64,000 nucleotides of DNA from Roseburia porci (GTDB lineage: Bacteria > Bacillota > Clostridia > Lachnospirales > Lachnospiraceae): NCBI RefSeq assembly GCF_009695765.1, contig NZ_VUNI01000011.1, forward strand, positions 27,369-91,368, in the 5' to 3' direction. The translations under genes and the position numbers were made by a program. Shown here piece after piece: positions 33,936 through 43,549 of this stretch (position 1 is the first letter of the stretch; every line of letters starts with the position of its first letter). The notes beneath the pieces were generated by a model. That model searched no databases. It worked only from the letters and a program-made list of their open reading frames with translations, and was not told the DNA's origin.

Positions 33936-34571
33936 TTAAAAGCCGAGGTTCTCGTCTACCAGAATAATCTTAAAACGGCCTTTTATGCGGCTGAACCTTG
34001 TCGTCAGTATCTGACAGCAGATACACTGTGGGCTCTTGCAGTCAAAGCAGGTTCCATTCTTAGAGCATGGTGTATCAATGCCAAAACGCTGTGCATTAAT
34101 TGGTGCAGCCTCATTTCTTGCCCTGCTCATCGCGTCTGCCTCTGTTTTTACGATCTTATTCATTCCCACGATCAAAAGCACATTCTTTGGTCCATAGGCA
34201 TAGGCAGCCACACGGTTTGCATTGCCATCGATATTAATGAACACACCATTTTCACTCATGGCATTCACGCTTCCTAAAAACCAGTCTGCCGAAAAAGCCC
34301 TGAGTGCAATCTCTTCTTTCTCCTCCTGCGTATTGACACGGTCTCTGTCATAAAATACATAATCTCCGTTTGAAACTGCATCATAAAGTCCGCATTCCTT
34401 TACGGAAGCCGCTCCACCCATGGATATCGTGCTTCCTTTCTGGATCAGCTCCAGTGCTTTCTTTACCGCCTCTTCCTTTGTCTCTACGTAATAAGCCTCC
34501 ATATTTCTGGATTCCAGTGCCTGTACTACACGTTTTCCAAGCACTTCATTTCTCATCTGTCTTACGTCCAT
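33936..34571 (-). CDS. LUD domain protein (LutC/YkgG-like)
   Basis: 211 aa. LUD domain: ISMGGAASVKECGLYDAV, AFSADWFLGSVNAMSENGVFINIDGNANRVAAYAYGPKNVLLIVGMNKIV. A cysteine-rich C-terminal part (CSKNGTCFDCKSPQCICCQ) could hold an iron-sulphur or zinc centre. Full lactate-utilisation operons also have LutA and LutB, absent here, so this stand-alone version has an unknown function. GGAGGGAAGAG precedes the ATG. Confidence 0.85.
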   Translation of the reverse strand: MDVRQMRNEVLGKRVVQALESRNMEAYYVETKEEAVKKALELIQKGSTISMGGAASVKECGLYDAVSNGDYVFYDRDRVNTQEEKEEIALRAFSADWFLGSVNAMSENGVFINIDGNANRVAAYAYGPKNVLLIVGMNKIVKTEADAMSRARNEAAPINAQRFGIDTPCSKNGTCFDCKSPQCICCQILTTRFSRIKGRFKIILVDENLGF

Positions 34572-34741
34572 CTCTTCCCTCCTGATTTCCTGTTTCAGGA
34601 ATTATTTTACTGAAACTTTTTCTCAATTATACAATGTTTTTGTGCATTATAAAAGTCCCTTCCTCTTGTTCTTCCATGAGGAAAGGACTATACTGTTCCC
34701 AACAAATGAATTTATCTGAATATGGAAGGAAGTGTTGTCGT

Positions 34742-36070
34742 ATGGCAACAGAATTTACCGAAAAAAATCATATGGATATTTCCTGGCATGACTATGTGGA
34801 CCAGATGACCAACTGCCCAATGAAGGATGCTCCTTTAAAGGAAAAAGCTTCTTTCATCGGCCGGACCGGGCTTATGCTCCTTTCCTGCGGAACCGGTGCC
34901 TGGAGAGTCCGCAGTTCCATGAATACACTTTCCAAGGCTCTTGGAATCACCTGCTCTGTAGACATTGGGCTCACCTCATTAAATTATACCTGTTTTGACG
35001 GTGAAGCATGCTTTTCCCAGACGCTGTGTCTTGTATCCACAAGTGTAAATACATCCAAGCTCAACCGTCTGGAACATTTTATCAATGATTTTCCGCAAAA
35101 GGGAACCATGCTTTCCGGTGAGGAACTGCATTCCCAGCTGGATCACATTGAACAGGTACATGGTCTTTACTCGCCACTCCTTCTTGGACTTGCAGCAGCT
35201 TTAGCCTGTGGCGCATTTACCTTTTTACTTGGTGGCGGTCCTGTGGAAATGCTCCTTGCATTTCTTGGTGCCGGTGTCGGAAATACAATCCGGACCAAAC
35301 TTGGGAAACACCATTTTACCCTGTTTTTCTGCATTGCAGCCTCCGTGTCCATGGCCTGTCTGGTATACGATATCTTTTTTAAAGCCGGAATTTTCCTGTT
35401 TCACATCTCTCCACAGCATGAGGCGGGATATATCTGCGCGATGCTTTTTATCATTCCGGGATTTCCGTTTATCACAAGCGGTATTGATCTGGCCAAACTG
35501 GATATGCGCTCTGGTCTGGAACGGCTTGCTTATTCCCTGATCATTATCTGCGTAGCCACACTGACTGCCTGGATCATTGCGCTCCTGTTAAAGCTACAGC
35601 CGGTAGACTTTCTGCCGCTTCACCTGAGCACGGCCGCTTTGATTATTTTCAGGCTGATTGCAAGCTTCTGTGGTGTATTCGGATTCTCTGTCATGTTCAA
35701 CAGTCCCGTCCGTCTTGCTGCTGTCGCAGCAATCATTGGAGCCATCTCCAATACACTGAGACTGGAACTTTATGATCTCGTCGGTTTTCCGCCCGCAGTC
35801 GCCGCTTTTCTCGGTGCTTTCTGTGCCGGACTTTTTGCTTCCCTGATCAAGCGAAAAGTCGGATATCCGCGTATTTCGATCACGGTTCCATCCATTGTTA
35901 TTATGGTTCCCGGCCTTTATCTGTACCGCGCAATCTATAACCTTGGAATCATGTCGCTTGGAATCTCAGGCTCCTGGTTTGCATCCGCGATCCTGATTAT
36001 AGTTTCCCTGCCGATGGGACTGATTTTTGCCCGGATGGTTACAGATAAGATGTTCCGTTACTGTACGTGA
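34742..36070 (+). CDS. Threonine/serine exporter family protein (ThrE type)
   Basis: About 442 aa. A soluble N-terminal segment (DUF1212-like, with GRTGLMLLSCGTGAWRVRSSMN) precedes about ten membrane segments in two halves (ThrE and ThrE_2/DUF3815 fused), ending in SLPMGLIFARMVTDKMF. Exports small neutral amino acids in characterised relatives. Start at ATG 34742 with GGAAGGAAG about 9 nt upstream; earlier in-frame starts exist. A leader hairpin (AGTCCCTTCCTC / GAGGAAAGGACT, 34654-34689) lies before the gene. Confidence 0.85.
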   Translation: MATEFTEKNHMDISWHDYVDQMTNCPMKDAPLKEKASFIGRTGLMLLSCGTGAWRVRSSMNTLSKALGITCSVDIGLTSLNYTCFDGEACFSQTLCLVSTSVNTSKLNRLEHFINDFPQKGTMLSGEELHSQLDHIEQVHGLYSPLLLGLAAALACGAFTFLLGGGPVEMLLAFLGAGVGNTIRTKLGKHHFTLFFCIAASVSMACLVYDIFFKAGIFLFHISPQHEAGYICAMLFIIPGFPFITSGIDLAKLDMRSGLERLAYSLIIICVATLTAWIIALLLKLQPVDFLPLHLSTAALIIFRLIASFCGVFGFSVMFNSPVRLAAVAAIIGAISNTLRLELYDLVGFPPAVAAFLGAFCAGLFASLIKRKVGYPRISITVPSIVIMVPGLYLYRAIYNLGIMSLGISGSWFASAILIIVSLPMGLIFARMVTDKMFRYCT

Positions 36071-36101
36071 TTGCAAAAATTACAGAGTAGTTTTCTATAA
36101 A

Positions 36102-36255
36102 GATCAGAGGGTAAAAGGTGGCATTCATCTTAATGGCCAGCAAATTGCACAAAACAGCGGCTGATTTTCTTATTTTCGGACAATGGAACATAATAGGCAC
36201 TGTTTTATGCAATTTGCCCGGTTTCGAAATAAAAGCCACCTTTTGTCCTCTGATC
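36102..36255. repeat. Structured intergenic element, copy A (154 bp)
   Basis: Two nested inverted repeats: outer arms at 36102-36122 and 36235-36255 (19 of 21 paired) and inner arms GCAAATTGCACAAAACAG (36140-36157) and CTGTTTTATGCAATTTGC (36200-36217). The inner core is shared with copy B at 55910-56216, but outer arms differ in sequence while remaining self-complementary. No ORF of substance. Either a MITE-like hairpin element or the gene of a structured RNA. Confidence 0.75.
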
Positions 36256-36262
36256 CTATAAC

Positions 36263-36310
36263 AAAAAAGCATGTTCCGATGAATCTGTTTCCATCGGAAC
36301 ATGCTTTTTT
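36263..36310. terminator. Bidirectional terminator between the exporter and the unknown gene
   Basis: GCATGTTCCGATG pairs with CATCGGAACATGC (13 bp, loop of 10 nt) between AAAAAA and TTTTTT, so it works for both converging genes. Confidence 0.9.
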
Positions 36311-36311
36311 A

Positions 36312-37064
36312 TCAGCTTTCCTTTATAATGCGGTCGGCTTCTTCAATACTTTTCTCGAGCAGCTTGTAAAATTTATGGATTGGAAGAAATACGCCAAGCT
36401 CATCGTACTTTTCTCCCTTATCCTCCAATGCATCCTGTCCATAGTACACCAGAGATCTCGGCAGTTTCTCCTGAAGCTTCATCATGATATTCCATACCTC
36501 AGCATATGCCTGAGCCTCGGTCTCCTGTTTTTTGACCGTGTCCGGAAGTTCATAGATCATGAGCACACCGATATGGGCTCCCATCTTCTCTTCCACGACT
36601 TCCATGGTGTCTTCGTCATAACTGTGTTTCTTACGATAACCATACGCAAGATACATTCTGCTTTTTCCTTCTTTTGTATACACAGCCTGAAAACGCTCAT
36701 AGTCCTTTCCACTGACCTTAACCGGCGTATTATGCAAAAGCTTTCCATCGTCATCGGTCAGCAGGATCGGATTCGGCTTTCCATCCTGGTTGAAACGAAA
36801 CGGTGCAAGAAATGCATTCCGTAAAAGATCAAACATACTGTTTCCGCAGATTGTCATAAGGAAAGAGGAAAGATCCCGCTCTTTATACGCCCTGAGCAGC
36901 CCACAGGTAAACTGTTCTGCCGACAGTCCTCCCTCGATGTCATCCTCACCGGTATTCAGCGCCTCATAAAAGGTATCCATAAGTCTCCTGCATGCCCTTG
37001 GATTCTCCAGAATCCGGTCAAATAACAGTTCTGCTTTTTCTTCTCTCGGAAATAATGTAGCCAT
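36312..37064 (-). CDS. Hypothetical protein, 250 aa
   Basis: I do not recognise the family. The protein is soluble and acidic with no signal peptide or membrane segment. Helical N-terminal third (EEKAELLFDRILENPRACRRLMDTFYEAL), a middle beta-rich region with NPILLTDDDGKLLHNTP, and a charged helical C-terminus (KFYKLLEKSIEEADRIIKES). AAGGAG lies 9 nt before the ATG. It stands alone between a terminator and metE. Confidence 0.75.
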   Translation of the reverse strand: MATLFPREEKAELLFDRILENPRACRRLMDTFYEALNTGEDDIEGGLSAEQFTCGLLRAYKERDLSSFLMTICGNSMFDLLRNAFLAPFRFNQDGKPNPILLTDDDGKLLHNTPVKVSGKDYERFQAVYTKEGKSRMYLAYGYRKKHSYDEDTMEVVEEKMGAHIGVLMIYELPDTVKKQETEAQAYAEVWNIMMKLQEKLPRSLVYYGQDALEDKGEKYDELGVFLPIHKFYKLLEKSIEEADRIIKES

Positions 37065-37142
37065 AAAACCACGCTCCTTTTCATTCCGTTTGTTTTTCCG
37101 ACCTCATTATAATACCAGTGTTTCCAAAAGTAAATGCTGCCT

Positions 37143-39413
37143 CTAGTTTTCTTCGCGGATGATCTGTGCTGCCTGAACCAGATTCTGAAGGCTTGCTTTT
37201 GTCTCGCTTTCTCCACGGGTTTTAAGTCCACAGTCCGGGTTAACCCAGAGTTTATCCGGCTCAATCTTATGAAGCATTTTATGCAGGGCATCCACGATCT
37301 CCTGAACGGAAGGAACACGTGGAGAGTGAATATCATATACACCTGGTCCGACTTCTGTCTCAAAATGGTTCTCGCGCAGTGCATCAAGGATCAGCAGATC
37401 CGAACGGGAAGCCTCAAAAGTAATTACGTCAGCATCCATCTGATCAATTGCAGGAATAATATCTGTAAACTCACTATAGCACATATGCGTATGTATCTGT
37501 GTATCCGCTTTTACTCCGCTGTGTACAAGGCCAAACGCCGGGATTGCCCAATCCAGATACTTACTGTTCCAGTCGGATTTGCGAAGCGGAAGTTTTTCTC
37601 TTAATGCAGCCTCGTCAATCTGGATCACGCGGATTCCATTTTTCTCAAGATCTAATACTTCATCACGGATGGCAAGTGCAATCTGTGTAACGGATGTTTC
37701 CGGTGCAATATCTTCTCTCGGGAATGACCAGTTAAAGATGGTAACCGGACCGGTAAGCATACCTTTCATCGGATGGTCTGTAAGTGACTGTGCATACACA
37801 GACCAGGATACCGTGATCGGATTTTTTCTGGAAACATCGCCCCAGATGATTGGCGGTTTTACGCATCTTGTTCCATAGGACTGCACCCATGCTTTCTCTG
37901 TAAACAGATATCCATCCAGAGATTCTCCAAAATACTCTACCATATCATTTCTTTCATATTCCCCGTGAACAAGAACATCCAGACCAATCTCTTCCTGCAG
38001 TTTTACGCACTCTGCAATCTTATCCTGATTGAACTTTACATATTGCTCATTTGTGATCTCGCCCTTTTTCCATGCCGCACGGTTGGCCTTTACCTCTTTG
38101 GTCTGAGGGAAGGAACCGATCGTAGTTGTCGGGAAAAGTGGAAGATGAAGTTCTTTTTTCTGAAGTGCCTGTCTCTCGGTTCTCTTTGGCAGACGCTCAT
38201 AATCTGATTTCCGGATTTTTGCCACACGCTCAGTAACTGCCGGGTTCCTGCATTTGCGGTCAGCTTCAAATAATGCCTTATTTTCCTGATATTCCGGACT
38301 TGATTCATAATCTTTCCAGTCTGCTAATCCACCAAGTTCATGAAGTTCTTTCAGTTTTTCCACAGCAAAAGCAAAATATTTTGTATAATCGGTGGAAAGT
38401 TTTGTCTCGTTTGCCAGTGTAAACGGAACATGAAGCAGAGAACATGATGTACTTAACACCGTGTTGATTCCAGCCGCTTTTAATCCACTGAGTGTTTTTA
38501 ATGTTTTTTCATAATGATTTTTCCAGATATTCTTACCGTTGACGAGTCCTGCAAATAAGATCTTATCTGCCGGGAAACCATTCTTTGCCACAAGATCTGC
38601 AGTCTGTACACCCTCTATAAAATCCAGTCCGATTCCGTCAACATCAAGTGCTGTCAGATCCTTGTAAACATCCCTTACATCTCCGAAATAGGTCTGAAGT
38701 AAAACCTTCACGCTGCCTTTTCTGAAAAGGAGTTCCTTGTACATCTGAAGGAAACATGCCCTGTCAGCTTCGGTTACATCCTGCACGAGGCATGGCTCAT
38801 CAAACTGCACCCAGTCTATACCGCGTTTGTCTGCTTCCTGCAAAAATGTGCTGTATGCAGCAACCAGTTCATCCACATAGGAAGCCTTATCTCTGTTTCC
38901 AACGGTTCTTGCCAGTTTTAAAAATGTATATGGACCTGCGAAAACCGGCTTTGCATTGATTCCAAGTGCTTTTGCCTCTTCCCACTCAGAAAATACCTTG
39001 CTTCCGTCAAACGCAATTCGGGCATCATCTTCAAATTCCGGAACAATGTAATGATAGTTGGTATTAAACCATTTTTTCATGGCAAGCGCTTTTACATCGC
39101 CGTCTGCTGCCTGATGTCCTCTGGCCATTGCAAAATATGTATCCAGTGGAGACGCCTGAAGCGCACGGTATCTTTTCGGGATCACACCAAGCGCATATGC
39201 GGTATCCAGTAATCCATCATAGAAGGAAAAGTCATTACATGGAATGCTGTCGATTCCAGCTGTTTTTAACAGTCCCCAGTGTTTTTTTCTTAAGTCCTTC
39301 GCTGTATTCTGCAGTTCTTCCTCTGTGATCTGCTTTTTAAAATATTTTTCGGTCGTAAACTTTAATTCTCTGAGAGCTCCGACTCTCGGAAACCCAATAA
39401 CAGATGTTTTCAT
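37143..39413 (-). CDS. metE: Cobalamin-independent methionine synthase
   Basis: 5-methyltetrahydropteroyltri-L-glutamate-homocysteine methyltransferase, about 756 aa, normal length. N-terminal half begins with SVIGFPRVGALRELKFTTEKY; the C-terminal half has LPLFPTTTIGSFPQT and the zinc site: His and Cys in HTHMCYSEF, Glu in ITFEASRSD, and Cys in WVNPDCGLKTR. Start at ATG 39413: AAGGAG is 10 nt upstream, whereas the ATG 9 nt earlier is too close to it. I see no SAM riboswitch or T-box upstream; the promoter seems to overlap the preceding terminator hairpin. Confidence 0.96.
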   Translation of the reverse strand: MKTSVIGFPRVGALRELKFTTEKYFKKQITEEELQNTAKDLRKKHWGLLKTAGIDSIPCNDFSFYDGLLDTAYALGVIPKRYRALQASPLDTYFAMARGHQAADGDVKALAMKKWFNTNYHYIVPEFEDDARIAFDGSKVFSEWEEAKALGINAKPVFAGPYTFLKLARTVGNRDKASYVDELVAAYSTFLQEADKRGIDWVQFDEPCLVQDVTEADRACFLQMYKELLFRKGSVKVLLQTYFGDVRDVYKDLTALDVDGIGLDFIEGVQTADLVAKNGFPADKILFAGLVNGKNIWKNHYEKTLKTLSGLKAAGINTVLSTSCSLLHVPFTLANETKLSTDYTKYFAFAVEKLKELHELGGLADWKDYESSPEYQENKALFEADRKCRNPAVTERVAKIRKSDYERLPKRTERQALQKKELHLPLFPTTTIGSFPQTKEVKANRAAWKKGEITNEQYVKFNQDKIAECVKLQEEIGLDVLVHGEYERNDMVEYFGESLDGYLFTEKAWVQSYGTRCVKPPIIWGDVSRKNPITVSWSVYAQSLTDHPMKGMLTGPVTIFNWSFPREDIAPETSVTQIALAIRDEVLDLEKNGIRVIQIDEAALREKLPLRKSDWNSKYLDWAIPAFGLVHSGVKADTQIHTHMCYSEFTDIIPAIDQMDADVITFEASRSDLLILDALRENHFETEVGPGVYDIHSPRVPSVQEIVDALHKMLHKIEPDKLWVNPDCGLKTRGESETKASLQNLVQAAQIIREEN

Positions 39414-39499
39414 AGTGTGCATTCTCCTTTATCCAGAATCTGTGTTGATTTGTTATCACTATTCTAAACAGAAAATGCTCCATCTGTATAATACATAAA

Positions 39500-39542
39500 A
39501 AATGCCGTTTGTCATAGATTTTTCCTATAACAAACGACATTT
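39500..39542 (-). terminator. Terminator upstream of metE, arm overlapping a possible metE promoter
   Basis: On the minus strand AAATGTCGTTTGTTATAG pairs with CTATGACAAACGGCATTT (two mismatches, loop GAAAAAT), followed by TTTT. It ends the small gene at 39582-39779. ATGACA inside the right arm, 16 nt before TATTAT, could serve as the metE -35 and -10, so the palindrome may double as an operator. Confidence 0.75.
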
Positions 39543-39581
39543 ATGTGATGTTTTACAATTTTTTCCGTAATCAGTTCCAGA

Positions 39582-39779
39582 TCAGTATGGATCGGATGAC
39601 TGCACCGGCCAGATACTTCCCTCATCCAGTCCCTGTGCCGTCAGCCATTCATCTTCAACATTGAGCTGTCTTTTAGCACCAGTTTCATTTTCAAGCGTAA
39701 CCAGACATTTTTGCTTTTCTCCAGGCTGCCGTTCCTCACATCCATATTCTCCATCAAAAATCTGTTTGATCTTCCACAT
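39582..39779 (-). CDS. Hypothetical small acidic protein
   Basis: About 65 aa from ATG 39779 (MWKIKQIFDGEYGCEERQPG), with GAAGG 8 nt upstream; a GTG two codons earlier is possible. Looks like one small beta-barrel: IFDGEYGCEERQPGEKQKC, VTLENETGAKRQLNVEDEWL, ending GSIWPV. Family not recognised. It has its own terminator 40 nt downstream, which supports expression as a single gene. Confidence 0.65.
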   Translation of the reverse strand: MWKIKQIFDGEYGCEERQPGEKQKCLVTLENETGAKRQLNVEDEWLTAQGLDEGSIWPVQSSDPY

Positions 39780-39953
39780 GATCACTGCCTTCTTTCATAC
39801 ATTGTTAATCTTTTAAACACGCTTTTTTCACATTCTCCCAGTATTATAAATAATGTCGAAAGGACATAAACAATAATTTTTTCATAATCTTTTTCATAAC
39901 TCCTTTATAGATCCGGACCATCCCCCATGGCCCGGATTTTGTCATACCAAAGA

Positions 39954-41141
39954 CTATAAAAGTTCACCAAGCGTGATATTTCTCAGCTTTCTCGTCAGAC
40001 TGAATGTCCCCGAATCCTTTTTCTGTGTACCCATCAGAACCGTCAGATCCTCATTCGGGAAATTGGCAAAATACATGCCGAGCCATCCATCCCAGCCGTA
40101 CTCGCCAGATGCACACAGATTCCTGTGACGCTCCGGGATCACGCATCTTCTCATCAGATTGCCATATGTAAAACCGTCAAGACCGATCCACTGATCCATC
40201 ATCATCTGCTGGTGCGGAAGCAGGCTCTGCGATGTCATAAACTGAACGGTTTTTGTATGCAGGATCTGCTCACCATTTCCACATCCGCCATTTTGCAGCA
40301 TACGTGCAAACTTCATATAATCGTCCAATGTAGAGGCAAGTCCTGCGCCTCCTGCTTCATAAGCCGATGCCTTTTTCATGTCATTTCGGATTGCAAGATT
40401 ATTGCCTTCATAGCGGATCATCTTCTTATCCTGCCCCTGCCCCACTGTTTCATAAGCTGTTGCAAGTCTTTCCTGTTTTTCCTCAGGAACCCAGAAAGCA
40501 GTGTCGTTCATGCCAAGTGGCTGAAAAATCTCTTCCTCCAGAAATTGTGAAAATTTCTTTCCGGAAACCACCTCGATCACAGCCCCGAGTACGTCAGCAG
40601 ATGTTCCATACTGCCAGGAACTTCCCGGTGTATATGCTAACGGACATGCTGCCAGACGGTCTGCAAACTCCAATGTTGACATCGGATTTTCTGAATCCAG
40701 ACGTTTCTCCGCTTCCGCGTACACCTGTCCCACTGCCAGACCAGCTATCGTCTGCTCATCCGGATACACCAGCCCGGATGTCATGGACAACAGATCATTT
40801 ATGAACATCGGTCTCTCCGGTGTCATAAGTTGTCCATCCCTGCACACTTTCTGCTTTGCAAATGCCGGCAGAATATCTGCTACCGGCTGATATAATTCTA
40901 ACATTCCACGTTCCAGAAGTATCATCGCCGCTGCGGATGTAACAGGTTTTGTCATGGAATACATGCGAAAAATGGTATCTCTGTTCAGTTTTCTTCCTGC
41001 TTCACGGTCTGAGAACCCTTCCTCACAATATACGATTTCGTCATTTCCTCTCCTGACAAGGAAATTAACCCCCATCACTTCCTGCTCATCGATTGCTTTT
41101 TTCATTGCATCCTTAAGCAGATTCCCCAATTTCTTATACAT
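39954..41141 (-). CDS. Serine beta-lactamase-like hydrolase (class C/EstB family)
   Basis: 395 aa. The SxxK motif is in MYSMTKPVTSAAAMILLE; the second motif Tyr is in WQYGTSADVLGAVIE; GGAGLASTLDDYMKF fits the later part of the fold. No signal peptide, so likely a cytoplasmic esterase or peptidase rather than a resistance enzyme. GGAGG lies 9 nt before the ATG. A hairpin (ATCCGG... / ...CCGGAT near 39913-39935) lies after the gene but has a T run only on the other strand. Confidence 0.88.
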   Translation of the reverse strand: MYKKLGNLLKDAMKKAIDEQEVMGVNFLVRRGNDEIVYCEEGFSDREAGRKLNRDTIFRMYSMTKPVTSAAAMILLERGMLELYQPVADILPAFAKQKVCRDGQLMTPERPMFINDLLSMTSGLVYPDEQTIAGLAVGQVYAEAEKRLDSENPMSTLEFADRLAACPLAYTPGSSWQYGTSADVLGAVIEVVSGKKFSQFLEEEIFQPLGMNDTAFWVPEEKQERLATAYETVGQGQDKKMIRYEGNNLAIRNDMKKASAYEAGGAGLASTLDDYMKFARMLQNGGCGNGEQILHTKTVQFMTSQSLLPHQQMMMDQWIGLDGFTYGNLMRRCVIPERHRNLCASGEYGWDGWLGMYFANFPNEDLTVLMGTQKKDSGTFSLTRKLRNITLGELL

Positions 41142-41187
41142 AAATCAATTCCTCCAGTGATTGGCTTTGTACCCTGATCTCTCAGTT

Positions 41188-41973
41188 CTATCCCTGTGCA
41201 TATCTTGTCAAAAACTGTTTTGTACGTTCTTCCTTCGGATGATCGATCACCTCATGTGGATCACCCTGTTCCACGATCACACCATCATCCATAAAGATTA
41301 CCTGATCTGCTACATCTCTTGCAAAAGCCATCTCATGTGTAACAATGATCATCGTAGTCTTCTGTTCCGCAAGTGAACGAATTACCTTAAGCACTTCACC
41401 GGTCAATTCCGGGTCCAATGCAGAAGTTGGTTCATCAAAGCAGAGAATATCCGGTTTGAGTGCAAGTGCACGGGCAATTGCGACACGCTGCTGCTGGCCT
41501 CCGGAAAGCTGATGCGGATAATGATCCATACGCTCAGCAAGTCCCATTCGTGCCAGAAGTTCTTTTCCATGTGCATCAATCTCTTCCAGAATCGCCTTTT
41601 TGTTCTGTTTAAAATCAGCTCTTTCCTGTGCAAGCAGACGTTCTGCCAAAGTTACATTTTCAAGTGCCGTATACTGCGGGAAAAGATTGAATGACTGAAA
41701 TACCATTCCAAAATGAAGACGTTTTTTGCGAAGCTCCTCGTCCTTATCCTTCTCACTTTTTCCAGCATCAAATAATGTTTCTCCATTTACGCAGATCTGT
41801 CCGCAATCCGGAGTCTCCAGGAAATTGAGGCATCGCAGAAGCGTTGTCTTTCCGGAACCGGATGAGCCGATGATTGCAAGCGCAGTTCCTTCTTCCATGG
41901 AGAAGCTGACATCCTTTAATACATTGGTCTTGCCAAAATGTTTTCCGATATGTGTTACCTCTAAGATTGCCAT
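41188..41973 (-). CDS. Polar amino-acid ABC transporter ATP-binding protein
   Basis: 261 aa. Walker [13 protein letters not shown], signature [15 protein letters not shown], Walker [15 protein letters not shown]-loop VTHEM. GlnQ-like. It contains an insertion of about 20 charged residues after the Q-loop region ([20 protein letters not shown]). Last gene of the binding protein-permease-ATPase operon, 9 nt after the permease. Confidence 0.94.
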   Translation of the reverse strand: MAILEVTHIGKHFGKTNVLKDVSFSMEEGTALAIIGSSGSGKTTLLRCLNFLETPDCGQICVNGETLFDAGKSEKDKDEELRKKRLHFGMVFQSFNLFPQYTALENVTLAERLLAQERADFKQNKKAILEEIDAHGKELLARMGLAERMDHYPHQLSGGQQQRVAIARALALKPDILCFDEPTSALDPELTGEVLKVIRSLAEQKTTMIIVTHEMAFARDVADQVIFMDDGVIVEQGDPHEVIDHPKEERTKQFLTRYAQG

Positions 41974-41982
41974 GTCATCCTC

Positions 41983-42639
41983 CTACTTAAAGTAATCCAG
42001 TCTGCGTTCAATATAGTTGAACAGCAATGTAAGTAATCCGACAAAAACCAGATAAAATACGCCAGTATAGAAAAGCGGCCAGGTCAGTCCGTCGGATTTC
42101 ATAAATGCCGCACCGGCAAAAGTCAGCTCATACGCAGCAATAATACGCGCCAGAGACGTATCTTTTACCAGAGTAATGATCTCATTCGACATTGGTGGAA
42201 CAACTCTCTTGATCATCTGAAGCAGTGTAATCTTAAAAAAGATCTGGCGTTTTGTCATACCAAGCACCTGTCCGGCCTCTCTTTGTCCAGCCGGAACACC
42301 TTCAATCCCGCCTCTGAAAATGACGGAAAAATAGCAGGCATAATTGATCACGAATGCAACAACTGTAGCCGTGATACGCCCTGCTTCATTGCCACTCCAG
42401 ATGGTTCTCCCCAGCCACAGGCCCGGTCCGTAAAAAATGATAATCAGCTGCAGCATAAGCGGAGTACCGCGAATAATCCATACAAGCACCTGAACCAGAC
42501 TCCTCAACGGGCGGAATCTGCTCAAAAGTCCAAATGCCAGCACTAAACCAAGTGGCAGTGCAAATATGAGTGTCAGAATAAATATCTCAAAAGTCGTTGC
42601 CAGTCCACCAAGCAACGACTGTGTAACTGTCCAAAACAT
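41983..42639 (-). CDS. Polar amino-acid ABC transporter permease
   Basis: 218 aa with five membrane segments, HisMQ/GlnP type. The conserved EAA-like loop reads GQREAGQVLGMTKRQIFFKITLLQMIKRVVPP, followed by NEIITLVKDTSLA. It begins 1 nt after the binding-protein stop, so the genes are one transcription unit. Works as a homodimer in related systems. Confidence 0.94.
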   Translation of the reverse strand: MFWTVTQSLLGGLATTFEIFILTLIFALPLGLVLAFGLLSRFRPLRSLVQVLVWIIRGTPLMLQLIIIFYGPGLWLGRTIWSGNEAGRITATVVAFVINYACYFSVIFRGGIEGVPAGQREAGQVLGMTKRQIFFKITLLQMIKRVVPPMSNEIITLVKDTSLARIIAAYELTFAGAAFMKSDGLTWPLFYTGVFYLVFVGLLTLLFNYIERRLDYFK

Positions 42640-42640
42640 G

Positions 42641-43459
42641 TTATTTCTCCTGTGGTTTCACTACAACCTGTGCATTATTGCAATAAGCATTTGTGCATTC
42701 CATTGCGGAAGTAACTTCATTGGTAAGTGTCATACCATTCCATACTACATCAATGCTCTTTGCATCCAGTTCCATTACTTTATTATCCCAGTCAATGACA
42801 ACAAAGTCAGCTTCTACTCCAAGCTTCTCTGCAACCAGTCTTGCCATATCTGCATCAAAACCGACCCATTCATCGCCATCTTTGTAATCCATTGGCTCAA
42901 ATTCGGTAATTCCTACAACCAGTTTTCCTTTGTTCTTAATATAATCTACATCGCTGTCACTGTCAGACTGCTCGAATTTTACATCTGCATCCTGTTCCAG
43001 AAGAGCCTCCTGAACACCATATTTCTTTGCGATGTCCTGCATGGTTCCATCTGCATAAGATTCCGCAAACACCTGATTGATATAGGATGCAAGATCAGAA
43101 CCCTTTCTGCAGCCAACTCCATACTCCTCTGTTGTCAGTTTATCTGTATAAGTCAGATCCGGATAACTGGTTCCCTCACCGATCATCGCACCAGCCATAA
43201 GAAGATCAATAATTGCTGCGTCTGATGTGCCTGATTTTACTTCCATCAGCGCATCTGCCTGAGAAGAAACGGAATTATACTGGAATCCGTTCTCCTTTGC
43301 AGCCTCTTCTCCTGCCGATCCTGCCTCTACTGCATATACCGTACCATCGCCCTTACCAGCCTCGGTACTTCCACCGTTATTTCCACTGTTTTTGCTTCCA
43401 CAGGCAGTCATTCCAAATGCCATGGCAGCCACTAATAAAACCGCAATTGCTCTTTTCAT
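42641..43459 (-). CDS. Amino-acid ABC transporter solute-binding lipoprotein
   Basis: 272 aa. Lipoprotein signal KRAIAVLLVAAMAFGMTAC with the lipobox Cys at residue 20, then a GS/N-rich linker. SBP_bac_3 domain, but the motif order looks unusual: VYAVEAGSAGEEAAKENGF and SQADALMEVKSGTSDAAIID come before KGKLVVGITEFEPMDYKDGDEWVGFDADMARLVAEKLGV, which is normally N-terminal. This suggests a circularly permuted fold. First gene of the operon, own promoter. Confidence 0.9.
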   Translation of the reverse strand: MKRAIAVLLVAAMAFGMTACGSKNSGNNGGSTEAGKGDGTVYAVEAGSAGEEAAKENGFQYNSVSSQADALMEVKSGTSDAAIIDLLMAGAMIGEGTSYPDLTYTDKLTTEEYGVGCRKGSDLASYINQVFAESYADGTMQDIAKKYGVQEALLEQDADVKFEQSDSDSDVDYIKNKGKLVVGITEFEPMDYKDGDEWVGFDADMARLVAEKLGVEADFVVIDWDNKVMELDAKSIDVVWNGMTLTNEVTSAMECTNAYCNNAQVVVKPQEK

Positions 43460-43495
43460 ATGATTCCTCCGTTTGTATCGTTCTATGTGTTTACC

Positions 43496-43524
43496 ATATT
43501 ACCAAATTATCACGCTAAAGTAAA
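43496..43524 (-). promoter_or_regulatory. Promoter of the amino-acid ABC operon
   Basis: Minus strand -35 TTTACT (43519-43524), 17 nt, -10 TAATAT (43496-43501), about 36 nt before the binding-protein ATG. Confidence 0.5.
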
Positions 43525-43549
43525 GAGAGAACCGTCTGTGAAACCGGCG

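Noticed and set aside
33936..34571. Part of a lutABC lactate-utilisation operon
   Set aside because: Only one LUD protein is present with an unusual Cys-rich tail; LutA and LutB partners are missing.
39414..39581. SAM riboswitch or T-box upstream of metE
   Set aside because: No conserved S-box or T-box words; only a terminator hairpin and a promoter-like sequence are present. The same holds upstream of metY.
39913..39940. Terminator of the serine hydrolase gene
   Set aside because: The stem exists but the T run is on the opposite strand, where no gene reads toward it; left as an unexplained hairpin.
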